Source: Spirochaetota bacterium (lineage in GTDB: Bacteria > Spirochaetota > UBA4802 > JAFGDQ01). Taken from it: 53,847 nt of DNA. Positions 20,601 to 28,197 of the stretch are shown here, piece by piece. Numbering within the stretch: position 1 is the stretch's first letter; the number at the start of each line of letters is the position of its first letter. The notes under the pieces were generated by a model. That model saw only the letters and a list, made by a program, of their open reading frames with translations, was not told where the DNA came from and ran no database searches. The position numbers and the translations under genes were made by a program. The stretch covers positions 1 to 53,847 of the forward strand of contig JAXHTS010000063.1 of the NCBI GenBank assembly GCA_034190085.1, given 5' to 3'.

Positions 20601-21901
20601 CATGGCTCATAATACGAGGGATATATTGTCAAATCACATCCAGATAAAACATCATAGTATTCCATATTTAGTACACCATCCCTACCATTGAGATATACTG
20701 GCACGTAGATGATACTTATCCTATCCTTTGGTTTGTTCTGTAGATTATTATTATGACATTCATTTACAATTGGATCATTATAAGAATCCCACAAGGGATG
20801 AGTCGATATCATTGAATATTTTGTAATTTGATCTTTAGCAGCTATAACATCAACGCTCTTTTCCTGTGACATGTCCACATATCCGCCAATCGCAAAAAAG
20901 AACATTATGATTTCCTTTCTTAATTCATCCTGCGATTTATATAATTCTCCAAGCGCCTCTATGATTACATCGATTCCTTTATTATGGAACTCATAACGTC
21001 CTGATGTTGACATAATGACTGTGTCTTTATCTATAAAATGCTTTGATAAAAATCGTGACGCAAACCTTAATATCTTCTCTCTATTGGTTTTATAGTATTC
21101 TTCATTAGAATAATAATCCGGAACCTTGTTCACATTGAAGCCATTAGTCAGCACAATATCCGGCACAACATGTAAAATGTGTCTTGCCTCCATTGCGGTT
21201 ATTTCACTTACAGTTGTAAAACAATCTGCTTCCATTGCTGAAGCTGACTCCATTGAGTGTTTAGCCACCACATTGAACTTATTAGCTTCCTTCTTGGAAT
21301 CTATGTTTTGCAAGATACTATATATATCAACACCATTTCCAGCCATGCATCTCCCAAGCATTGTGGCATGGGTGGTAAAGACAGTTGCGATCTCTGGGAT
21401 ATTCCTTTTCAAGTAAAGCAAACCTGCCCCTGTCATCCATTCATGAAAATGTGCGATTATATCAAAATCTTCGAATAGAAAATGAATAGCCTCAATCGCT
21501 TTTGCCGCCACTGTTGAGAAGAGAACAGGTTCAATGTAATCCCATTTGCCTGTCATTGAATCAACGCCATATTGTTCCCAAAGTTGATATAGAGTTTTTT
21601 CCTGATCAATTGTATCATTATATTTTACAAGTATAACTCGGGGATTTTCATATACATTCCACCTTCCTACCTTTGAGAAAACACCTGATCGTATAAGTAT
21701 ATCCTGAATCTTCTTGGAATCATCACTGTTATCCTCATAAAATTCGGGATTATTTTCAAACAATGGTCCTATCAATATATAGTTCTCCCCAAGATTATTC
21801 TTTACCTCTTCCAACTTACTTATTATAACAGTATATATACCGCCAACCTTATTACATACTTCCCATGAAACCTCAAACAGGAATCGTTTTTTCTTATTCA
21901 T
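17624..21901 (-). CDS. Glycogen synthase (GT3-like) - alpha-glucan phosphorylase (GT35) fusion
   Basis: The 1425-residue protein joins two enzymes with opposite roles in glycogen metabolism. Residues about 1-555 are a glycogen-synthase-like glycosyltransferase: FEVSWEVCNKVGGIYTV at the N-terminus, HFHEWMTG, and the donor-site motif YPSYYEPWGYTPLES. Residues about 580-1300 are a short-type alpha-glucan phosphorylase: NLWWSWN, YFSMEFGFHESLPLYSGGLG, and the pyridoxal-phosphate site SGQKAAING with Lys1170. The remaining C-terminal residues are a beta-rich tail. Such fusions are known, notably in Bacteroidetes. The synthase extends alpha-1,4-glucan; the phosphorylase releases glucose-1-phosphate. 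GH57 and GT4 genes lie just upstream on the same strand, making a coherent alpha-glucan cluster. No clear Shine-Dalgarno precedes the ATG. Confidence 0.92.
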   Translation of the reverse strand: MNKKKRFLFEVSWEVCNKVGGIYTVIISKLEEVKNNLGENYILIGPLFENNPEFYEDNSDDSKKIQDILIRSGVFSKVGRWNVYENPRVILVKYNDTIDQEKTLYQLWEQYGVDSMTGKWDYIEPVLFSTVAAKAIEAIHFLFEDFDIIAHFHEWMTGAGLLYLKRNIPEIATVFTTHATMLGRCMAGNGVDIYSILQNIDSKKEANKFNVVAKHSMESASAMEADCFTTVSEITAMEARHILHVVPDIVLTNGFNVNKVPDYYSNEEYYKTNREKILRFASRFLSKHFIDKDTVIMSTSGRYEFHNKGIDVIIEALGELYKSQDELRKEIIMFFFAIGGYVDMSQEKSVDVIAAKDQITKYSMISTHPLWDSYNDPIVNECHNNNLQNKPKDRISIIYVPVYLNGRDGVLNMEYYDVLSGCDLTIYPSYYEPWGYTPLESVAYSIPTVSSDVAGFGKWVMSNKLKGSGVKIIKRFGLNYNDSVNELKDYIESFISEDEVTINSIRRSAREIALMAEWQIFFKNYLKAYDVAIENRDERISGKDKKWLARAIELFFIKSHSTRPRFRQFSIKSTIPDELDKLRELAYNLWWSWNTDAQELFSMLNPELFERLKNNPVALCEITDPERLKDVISDKPFMSLYEKVIREFNKYLSHPNSFFNNTKYISYDRPVAYFSMEFGFHESLPLYSGGLGILSGDHIKSASDMNLPLIGVGLLYKKGYFKQEITRTGDQIAEYENNDFFRMPLNEINKNSGEKLLMSVDLPGRILYARVWEAKIGRVSIYFMDTDIPMNSVSDREITSSLYGGGVKRRIEQEILLGVGGVILLENELKIYPSVYHINEGHSAFLIIARLINLLKNNNINIETAKEIIKSSTVFTTHTPVAAGNESFDIPIFETYLKKYIQNNGINFKDICDMGVRHNSETDQYEMTVLALRNSYRRNGVSRLHGHISRKMWSDIWSGYHLDEVPIIHITNGVHVPTWLSKEMKELILKYTSLNLNEDLLKKEKWEVISKIPDDVLWETHLTLKKRLFQLIKKKVTDNWERVGESPHLLNKFLSNLDPSPLTIGFGRRFATYKRALLFLQNFDRIKRLILDEDHPIQFIFAGKAHPEDKEGQGLIREIVNISKKEEFLGKIIFIENYDMKIARSMISGVDVWLNNPRRPFEASGTSGQKAAINGVLNASILDGWWDELYDGSNGWIIGDRKEYNNVDTQDIIDSDSLYDIIENKIIMDYYTVNNKSLPENWVRMMKNSITSIMTECNTHRMVRDYVEKMYIPAAKRYFEFIDNDFAVPREITIWKKSIKARFSTIQIEDVIIDGIYSDNLTINDEITVHLEINRGKVTKEEIKAEMLVFQDKMIRHSNYSDYGRVNSDDIKYITMECFEEKNNHIKYIGKYRGDKSGKYNFGIRILPYNKDIEDIIDLNLVYWG

Positions 21902-22003
21902 TAAATAACTCTCTTATAATTATTATATATGTGTGTAAATAGGGGAAAGGGTAAGCTCGCTTTCTGGCATTGTGAAAGCTGGTATTATCAACATGCCCTT
22001 AAA

Positions 22004-23272
22004 TTAAAGTGCTGGTCTTGCTCTAACCTTTCTTATTGAGAAGTTCTCATTTCTTAAACCTATTTCTTTCTGGTTATTATATAACCTGCTATTTTTTATG
22101 CTTGTCTTAAGATCATTAAGTATATTCATATAAACAATATATGCATCATAGGGTGAGTTGAATGGATTAAAATATTTATGAACATCACCATCAGAAAACC
22201 ACTTTGTGCACATATAATAAAAATGATCCGAGGTCAATAACTTTCTCCATACATCAAGCAGATCAGCATTATTTGTCGATAATACCTCCTCTTCAAGCTT
22301 AAAAGCCATCTCTATGGCGGAGTTTTGCAGGGGATTGCCAATCCATGCTGAAAGGTCTCTCTCCATGTCAGCCCATGAAATATAATAGGGCACATCCAAT
22401 TCAGATACTGGTGAATAGTATTCTTGTGCTTCAAATGGATTTATGAATTGGAAATCCGGATGTTTAAGCACTTCTTTTGGAAGCGATTGAAAAAACTGAA
22501 ATATTCCAGTATCTTCCCATTGGTGTTCTCCAAAGGTTTCATAATCCATGAATAGATTTATTATCTGCCCATTGCCGTTTGCCTGATGAAGCCAATGAGC
22601 AAATCTATCAGCAGTCAAAGGATATTCAGACCAACTGCGGTTTGAGAATCTAAATGCAATATCATCAGAGAGTTTATAATTCTTTATTAGCAGATTTAAA
22701 TAGCAGCATCCTTTAGGCTGATAAACAAAATTTGGAGACCTCCATCCCATTATCTGATCTGCGCCATCAGCGAGAATAGTATTAAAACCCATCTCTTCAA
22801 TAAATTTTGCAAGTTCATTATTATATATAAGCTCAGTATTCCTAAAGGTTGTAGGTGTCTGCTTAAATAATTCCCTTATTCTCTTTCTATGTTTTATTAT
22901 CTCACTCTTAAATTCCTTTTTCGAATAAAGGAAGGATAGTGAATGATAGTAGGTCTCACTAATAAATTCAACACATCCTGTCGAAGCAAGCTTTTGAAAT
23001 AATTCTATTACTTCAGGATTATACTTCTCAAATTGTTCTAACGCTATTCCACTAACTGAATATGATATCTTAAACTTACCCTTAAATTTATCAATCAGCC
23101 TAAGCATCATTTTATTAGCAGGAATATAGCATTTTCTGCTAACCTTATTGCATATCTCTCTATTTGCATCATCATCCTCATAAAAATGATTTACTCCAAT
23201 ATCAAAGAATGAATAATTTTTTTTGAGTCGGAATGGTTGATGTACCTGGAAATAAAAACATACTGAAACCAT
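22004..23272 (-). CDS. GH57 family alpha-amylase / glucanotransferase
   Basis: From the chosen start the product has 422 residues. It begins MVSVCFYFQVHQPFR, containing the GH57 motif HQP. The nucleophile is Glu147 in FRNTELIYNN and the general acid Asp243 in MDYETFGEHQ, a spacing close to that in characterised GH57 glucanotransferases. No signal peptide is visible, so it should act in the cytoplasm on maltodextrin or glycogen. An in-frame ATG lies 18 bases upstream (23288-23290), but AGGAGG sits between the two and 7 bases before the inner ATG, so the inner start is preferred. It is flanked by the GT4 gene upstream (142-base gap) and the synthase-phosphorylase downstream (102-base gap). Whether it hydrolyses or transfers glucan cannot be read from sequence. 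Confidence 0.88.
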   Translation of the reverse strand: MVSVCFYFQVHQPFRLKKNYSFFDIGVNHFYEDDDANREICNKVSRKCYIPANKMMLRLIDKFKGKFKISYSVSGIALEQFEKYNPEVIELFQKLASTGCVEFISETYYHSLSFLYSKKEFKSEIIKHRKRIRELFKQTPTTFRNTELIYNNELAKFIEEMGFNTILADGADQIMGWRSPNFVYQPKGCCYLNLLIKNYKLSDDIAFRFSNRSWSEYPLTADRFAHWLHQANGNGQIINLFMDYETFGEHQWEDTGIFQFFQSLPKEVLKHPDFQFINPFEAQEYYSPVSELDVPYYISWADMERDLSAWIGNPLQNSAIEMAFKLEEEVLSTNNADLLDVWRKLLTSDHFYYMCTKWFSDGDVHKYFNPFNSPYDAYIVYMNILNDLKTSIKNSRLYNNQKEIGLRNENFSIRKVRARPAL

Positions 23273-23279
23273 TTCAATG

Positions 23280-23285
23280 CCTCCT
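23280..23285 (-). promoter_or_regulatory. Ribosome binding site deciding the GH57 start
   Basis: AGGAGG lies 7 bases before the ATG at 23270-23272 and within what would be the first codons of the longer reading from 23290. It argues for the shorter protein. Confidence 0.85.
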
Positions 23286-23414
23286 GTCATTTTATCAAAA
23301 AAACCATATAACTGCTATTTGCCCGTATTTTAAAAATAATCTTTCATAAGTTGAGCCCTTTAATCCTTAATTAAAACTAATAATAACACTCATTCATAGA
23401 AGGATGGGTTATTA

Positions 23415-24689
23415 TTAAGCTGCAAATCTATCATATATTTTTTTTATCCGATTACCAGCTGTATTCCATTCAACACTCTTAAGCTCTTCTTTGCATTCCC
23501 TCACAATTTCCCTAGATAGCTCTTCATAGTTAAGGATGGAGACGATGCTTTCAGCAAGCTTGTTAACATCCCAAAAATCCACGCATATTGCATGTTTAAG
23601 TATTTCCGAAGCACCTGATTGCTTAGAGATTATTATTGGAACATCATAGACCAATGCCTCAAATGGAGAAAGGCCAAAGGGTTCTGATACCGATGGCATT
23701 ACATAGAGATCGCTCATTGCATACATTCTCTCCACATCAGTCCCTCTTAAGAAACCTGTAAAATGGAATCTATCCGCTATTCTCTGCTCAGCCATCCTTT
23801 GTATCATTTGAGGAAGCAGATCACCGCTGCCTGCCATGACAAATCTTACATTTTCAGCTCTTTTTAATACAAGGTTAGCAGCTTCCAAAAAATAATCAGG
23901 TCCCTTCTGCATTGTAACGCGCCCTAGAAATAGCACTATCTTTTCATCAAGATTCTTACTAATCCCATATCTCTCAAGCTGCCTTTCCTTATTGACGGCG
24001 TTATGCACAACTTCGATCTTATCAGGATTAATTCCATAATGGTTGACTATTATATTTTTTGTATAATAACTCACAGCAATAATTGTATCCGCATTATCCA
24101 TGCCATATTTTTCAATATTGTATACATCGTTGTTAATATTATCCCCACTTCTATCGAACTCAGTCGCATGAACATGAATAACAAGAGGCTTTCCACTAAC
24201 CTGTTTAGTCTGTACACCAGCCAGATATGTGAGCCAATCATGAGCATGAATAATATCAAACTCATGATTATAGCATATGGACTCCCCAACTAAGGCATAC
24301 CCCATAACCTCAGCCAATAAATTCTCCCCATAATTCCCCGTAAATCCTAGAACACTTCCCTGCCCCTCTTTCATTTTCCCCCAGGAGGATAAGTATTTCA
24401 GGTGTTGTCCATTAGCAATAGTTGTATAATATGGGGAATAGGAATCCAATAACTTTATATTGATTACTTTCAAATGTTCTCGTATTCTTCTTAGATCTCC
24501 AACTAAAGGCACCTCATCCGCGCCAATTACTTTAATTTGATTAGCAATCCCCTTGCCTTTTTTTGTAGGTAGCACAAAGGTAATATCAACGTCATTATCT
24601 ATTAACCCTTTTGTAATACCAAAACAGGCTGTACCCAATCCACCGCTTATAAAGGGCGGAAACTCCCATCCAAACATCAAGACCTTCAT
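23415..24689 (-). CDS. GT4 family glycosyltransferase (glycogen-synthase-like)
   Basis: The 424-residue protein has a GT-B fold. The N-terminal half has MFGWEFPPFISGGLGTA, with the glycine-rich acceptor loop, and the HAHDWLT motif. The C-terminal half has LFLGRVTMQKGPDYFLEAA and the EPFGLSPFEAL donor-binding motif with the paired Glu of retaining GT4 enzymes. It most resembles GT4 enzymes found beside GH57 genes in glycogen clusters, where they are thought to make or prime alpha-1,4-glucan. An alternative is a sugar-nucleotide transferase for another polysaccharide. AGGAGG lies 5 bases before the ATG. It is the first gene of the minus-strand alpha-glucan cluster and has 1 kb of gene-free DNA upstream. 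Confidence 0.88.
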   Translation of the reverse strand: MKVLMFGWEFPPFISGGLGTACFGITKGLIDNDVDITFVLPTKKGKGIANQIKVIGADEVPLVGDLRRIREHLKVINIKLLDSYSPYYTTIANGQHLKYLSSWGKMKEGQGSVLGFTGNYGENLLAEVMGYALVGESICYNHEFDIIHAHDWLTYLAGVQTKQVSGKPLVIHVHATEFDRSGDNINNDVYNIEKYGMDNADTIIAVSYYTKNIIVNHYGINPDKIEVVHNAVNKERQLERYGISKNLDEKIVLFLGRVTMQKGPDYFLEAANLVLKRAENVRFVMAGSGDLLPQMIQRMAEQRIADRFHFTGFLRGTDVERMYAMSDLYVMPSVSEPFGLSPFEALVYDVPIIISKQSGASEILKHAICVDFWDVNKLAESIVSILNYEELSREIVRECKEELKSVEWNTAGNRIKKIYDRFAA

Positions 24690-25727
24690 ACTTCCCTCCT
24701 AACCAACCAGTATTACCTTCATATAAATAAAATATTAATTTTTTAATTAATATAGTTACTCAAATATTGGAAAACACAAAATAATTGAATTATTAAAATA
24801 GCTTATATAAATTACTTCACGATCGCTGATAATGAAGAAATCCATTTTCTTAAATATTTTTTTATCTCATCGTTTATATGAAAATAAAAACACCTGAGTA
24901 GTTACAAAAAGCAATAATCCGAAAGTTTATTTATAACAGATTTTATTATAATAATCAAACTATTTTATTATAATCCATCCTTGATTTTCTCTATTTAACA
25001 AGAATGGATTTGCATACCCTCATTAGGTTTAGACTGAGGGAATAACGTCATTGCAGCTTATTAAAACTCCAATACATTAATATAATAAAACGTATACTCT
25101 TATTGAATTGTAGGACTAATTATAGTATTAATTAGTTACTGAAATACTTATTGGAATGATTCTAATTACACCACCATCGGAGTGGATGGCAAACTGATAA
25201 AAAAGAACAAGCACAGAATCCTAAATGGCATCATCCAGTATCAGCTAATGATTTAATGGCTAAATCTCCTGTTAGCCTTCAATGCCAAAGAAATGATTTT
25301 CTCACATTCAAATATAGTATTCTGATAATAGTAAATACTTGTGTGTAATATTATCTAAATGGGAAGACAAAAATATAAAGCTTTAAATCGATAACAGGTT
25401 AAATAGACTATTAATAAAAAATGATTATAATTTGGATTTTATTTGTGTAGAATATATTATACTAATAATTAAACATTATCAGGGAGTCAAATCATTTTTT
25501 TTAAATTACTAGAAATACTGATGTCTCCTAATCTATTCTGAATAATTTGTGGTAATTGTGATTGAATTAAATAATCAAAAAAACATTTTTGTCAGCATAA
25601 ATGCTTAAATATGTTCACTTGATGTTTATGAGGAAAATATAGAGGTATTCTATTAAATTGACCTAATCACTTAGGGATTGGATGTTTATTAGCATATTAG
25701 AAATGATAAGATAATCCCCGTCATTTT
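24690..25727. other. 1-kb gene-free AT-rich region
   Basis: Between the GT4 gene and the small MshEN-like gene I find no reading frame with a plausible start, ribosome site or recognisable product on either strand. The stretch is strongly AT-rich. The left end must carry the promoter of the alpha-glucan cluster. A short run near 25170-25259 reads open for 29 codons but matches nothing I know. No tRNA, CRISPR or clear terminator is visible. Confidence 0.5.
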
Positions 25728-25952
25728 CTATTTTTTAGCCTGCTTTCTTAAATACAATGCAAGAGTATCCTTATTTACATAACCAAGTTTATTGAGAATA
25801 ACCCCAATAGGATTTTGTTCAATATTATTTTGAATCTCTATAGCAACCGCTATTTGATCGTGAGTTAGTATTCTATTCTCTATTAGCATTTCACCAAGTA
25901 ATTTTTTCACTCTAATATCCTTAATATAATAATCCAAATACTGTGAAAACAA
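25728..25952 (-). CDS. Single-domain MshEN/T2SSE-N-like protein
   Basis: The 74-residue product is essentially one domain resembling the N-terminal MshEN/GspE-N module. It contains KKLLGEMLIENRILTHDQI, then AVAIEIQNN, PIGVILNKLGYV and NKDTLALYLRKQ: two copies of the LGxxLxxxGxI-type helix pair seen in this family. In type II secretion and type IV pilus ATPases this module is regulatory, and in some cases binds cyclic di-GMP. Here it is free, with no ATPase attached. The first possible start is TTG at 25950-25952, preceded directly by an in-frame stop, with no good ribosome site; an internal ATG at codon 22 would cut into the domain. It lies 37 bases after a small coiled-coil gene and is probably co-transcribed with it. 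Confidence 0.6.
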   Translation of the reverse strand: MFSQYLDYYIKDIRVKKLLGEMLIENRILTHDQIAVAIEIQNNIEQNPIGVILNKLGYVNKDTLALYLRKQAKK

Positions 25953-25989
25953 TTATCATTTCATATGATCCAATTTCAATTTAAATTTA

Positions 25990-26256
25990 TCATCTTATTG
26001 CTATAGATTGTTGAGCGTTGATGTTTTGGTCATTATAATCGAGATGCTGGGTAACTTCATTATCTAGTATTTCATTCAATAATGATAATTCACCCATGGT
26101 TAATTTAATCTGCCTCTCGATTTCTGTATGCCTATTATTAAAACCACTAACATAATCCCTGTAAGTCTCGTCTAGTTCTTCCATTATCATGATTCTTCTC
26201 TTGAGTTGATCAATATGAAAAACCAGGAGTTCTATAAACCTATTTTGATCATTCAT
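25990..26256 (-). CDS. Small hypothetical coiled-coil protein
   Basis: I do not recognise this 88-residue protein. It is highly charged and predicted helical throughout: MNDQNRFIELLVFHIDQLKR opens it, and a heptad-like pattern continues through ERQIKLTMGELSLLNEILD. It has no signal peptide, membrane segment or Cys. An upstream in-frame ATG exists (26284-26286), but AAGGGGG sits 6 bases before the ATG at 26254-26256, which I take as the start. The MshEN-like gene follows 37 bases downstream on the same strand. The pair stands isolated between gene-poor flanks. Confidence 0.6.
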   Translation of the reverse strand: MNDQNRFIELLVFHIDQLKRRIMIMEELDETYRDYVSGFNNRHTEIERQIKLTMGELSLLNEILDNEVTQHLDYNDQNINAQQSIAIR

Positions 26257-26262
26257 GATAAT

Positions 26263-26269
26263 CCCCCTT
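26263..26269 (-). promoter_or_regulatory. Ribosome binding site deciding the start of the coiled-coil gene
   Basis: AAGGGGG lies 6 bases before the ATG at 26254-26256, favouring the 88-residue product over a 98-residue reading. Confidence 0.6.
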
Positions 26270-26624
26270 TTAATTATTTTATCCAACCATGAATTCCACC
26301 TCTTTGAATTAATATTTTAATTTATATTTAACATAAATCTAAATATGTTAATCTTTTCATGGGCCAGCTTGTGGTTAAATGGATAATTAATTGTAATATT
26401 GTTCACAAAACATTTTCTTGTAAACAACATTTATATAAATTATTATAAATATTATATTAATATTACATTTCATAATAATAATTCAAGCTGTGTTATCATA
26501 ATGATCGGTTGTTTCATACTGAAGCTGATACTTTTTTGTACTATAAATGACAAAATTATTTCACTAAATCCCTCAAAACCTAATTACTTGTGAAATCTTT
26601 ATTTGAGCTTATTTATGTAAATTA
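26270..26624. other. AT-rich region downstream of the NRPS operon
   Basis: This gene-free stretch of about 350 bases separates the end of the NRPS operon from the small coiled-coil gene on the same strand. It contains an imperfect inverted repeat, TTGTTCACAA / TTGTAAACAA, at 26399-26427 with a 9-base spacer (9 of 10 pairs), which could be a weak terminator or an operator. Otherwise I see nothing in it. Confidence 0.45.
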
Positions 26625-27374
26625 TCAAAAAAATTTATGCGCCAGTGTATTAATAATAATATCAATTATATCCTTAAGATGCGTATGGATTATGAAGTGG
26701 TCGCCATTTAGCATATGTTTGGTGAAGGATACACTGGTATGCACTGACCATCCTTCAACATCATCAGATGTCACTCTCTTATCCTGTAATCCACCAATTG
26801 CTGTAATTGGGCACCCCAAGGGTTCATCTTCCTCATATTTATATACCTCGTACATTCGGAAATCATTACGAAGCATTGGTATCAAAAGCTCCAACATCTC
26901 CTTATTTTGCAGTACTTCCTGGGGTGTACCACCAATCTTCTTAAGCTTATTAACAAAGTCATCATCAGGAAGATAGTGAATTAGTTCATCCCTCATTGGT
27001 GTTTGAGGAGATCTTGCCCCTGAAACAAAAATATGCATGGGCATGTGTGATCCCTTACCCTTCAATACCCTTGCGGTTTCAAAGGCTATAAGACTCCCAA
27101 GTGAGTGGCCAAATAGTACATACTCCTTTGTATCCAGGAGAGGGATTAACCCGTGGATTGCCTCATCAACTACTGAAGAAATTGAATCCGGTAGATTTTC
27201 TCGAAAACGCCTCCCCCTGCCAGGCATTTCCAAGGCATATAAGCCCATGCTTACCGGTAGCGAACGGGCAAATGGGAGAAAGACCTGTGCAGTGCCACCT
27301 GAATATGGGAAGCAGAACATATCAATATTTTCTTCATTACTTTTTAAAGAAAGCCTTTTCCATGGATGACTCAT
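26625..27374 (-). CDS. Type II (external) thioesterase of the NRPS locus
   Basis: From the chosen ATG the product has 249 residues. It is an alpha/beta hydrolase of the GrsT/SrfA-TE type: CFPYSGGTAQVFLPFA near the N-terminus, EMPGRGRR, the nucleophile elbow GHSLG with Ser91, and the catalytic His in NGDHFII near the C-terminus. Type II thioesterases clear stalled or misprimed acyl groups from carrier domains. A TTG codon 12 bases upstream is in frame, but GAGG (27381-27384) lies 6 bases before the ATG at 27372-27374. It is the last gene of the operon, 13 bases after the dehydrogenase gene. Because both synthetases end in reductase domains, this protein most likely edits rather than releases the product. 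Confidence 0.92.
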   Translation of the reverse strand: MSHPWKRLSLKSNEENIDMFCFPYSGGTAQVFLPFARSLPVSMGLYALEMPGRGRRFRENLPDSISSVVDEAIHGLIPLLDTKEYVLFGHSLGSLIAFETARVLKGKGSHMPMHIFVSGARSPQTPMRDELIHYLPDDDFVNKLKKIGGTPQEVLQNKEMLELLIPMLRNDFRMYEVYKYEEDEPLGCPITAIGGLQDKRVTSDDVEGWSVHTSVSFTKHMLNGDHFIIHTHLKDIIDIIINTLAHKFF

Positions 27375-27380
27375 TAGTAA

Positions 27381-27384
27381 CCTC
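27381..27384 (-). promoter_or_regulatory. Ribosome binding site deciding the thioesterase start
   Basis: TTGAGG ends 6 bases before the ATG at 27372-27374. The upstream TTG at 27384-27386 overlaps this site and is rejected as the start. Confidence 0.7.
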
Positions 27385-27387
27385 AAT

Positions 27388-28137
27388 TTATACTTTCGAT
27401 AGCAACCTAAAGAAAAATTTCTTGCTTAAAACCCTCAAAAGAATCAGGTTCCCCTTATTTCGTAAACCATATGTTGAATTGAGTTTCTTCTTCTTAGCAT
27501 CCCGAATTGCCAATCTTACAACATCCGATGCACTGGCAGCGAATGGCGGCGCTTTCATTACTCCATTGGATGCAATCTCTAACCACTCTGTACCTACCGC
27601 CCCGGGAGATACAGCAATCACATGGATTCCCTTTTTTTTCAATTCCTGATAAAGAGAAAACGCAAAATTCAACACAAAGGCCTTAGTTGCGCTATAAACA
27701 GCCCCATCCGGTACTGGCATAAAGGCATTGAGGGATGCAATTTGATATATAATACTACCCTCGCTCATATAGGAAAGACAAATATGTGTAAGTCTCACTA
27801 ACACATTAACATTCAGATCAATCATACCCAATTGATCATTTATTGAAATATCTTCGAATGCCCCGATTATTCCATGCCCTGCGTTGTTTATCAATACACA
27901 AATCTCAGGAGATTCATCCTCAATCTTTCTCCTGAGCATATTCATTTCCTCTACAGAGGTTAGATCCATGGGAATTACAACACCCTTAGCTTGCTGAAGT
28001 CTAGCTGAAGTCTCCATTAACCGATCCTCCCTTCTTGCGATCAACCACAGCTCATCAAGCTCATAAGCAGATTCAAGCTGATAAACGAATTCCCTACCAA
28101 TTCCTGATGAAGCCCCTGTGACAATTCCTATTTTCAT
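27388..28137 (-). CDS. Short-chain dehydrogenase/reductase of the NRPS operon
   Basis: The 249-residue product is a classical SDR. It has the cofactor loop TGASSGIG at 7-14, NNAG near 87-90, and the active-site triad Ser135, Tyr148 and Lys152 (YSATK). The cofactor is NAD(H) or NADP(H); Ala-Arg-Arg after the second strand (LIARRED) favours NADPH. The C-terminus is unusually basic (KKKKL, KKFFFRLLSKV). A GTG two codons upstream is possible, but AGGAAGG is well spaced for the ATG. It lies 13 bases before the thioesterase gene. In this setting it may reduce a carbonyl in the peptide or its aldehyde, an inference from position only. A fatty-acyl or unrelated substrate is equally possible. Confidence 0.85.
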   Translation of the reverse strand: MKIGIVTGASSGIGREFVYQLESAYELDELWLIARREDRLMETSARLQQAKGVVIPMDLTSVEEMNMLRRKIEDESPEICVLINNAGHGIIGAFEDISINDQLGMIDLNVNVLVRLTHICLSYMSEGSIIYQIASLNAFMPVPDGAVYSATKAFVLNFAFSLYQELKKKGIHVIAVSPGAVGTEWLEIASNGVMKAPPFAASASDVVRLAIRDAKKKKLNSTYGLRNKGNLILLRVLSKKFFFRLLSKV

Positions 28138-28197
28138 ATTCACCTTCCTATCATTAAATTGATCAAATCCGAAATATATAATTTCCCGCTAGAACAT

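Noticed and set aside
23273-23290. Upstream ATG for the GH57 gene
   Set aside because: AGGAGG lies inside this extension and is ideally spaced for the next ATG, where the conserved sequence begins.
25170-25259. Open run of 29 codons resembling coding sequence (IGVDGKLIKKNKHRIL)
   Set aside because: It is too short, has no start or ribosome site, and I cannot match it to a transposase or other family.
26399-26427. Imperfect inverted repeat as terminator of the NRPS operon
   Set aside because: The stem is AT-rich with a mismatch, lies about 200 bases past the last stop and has no T-run; it is noted only within the intergenic entry.
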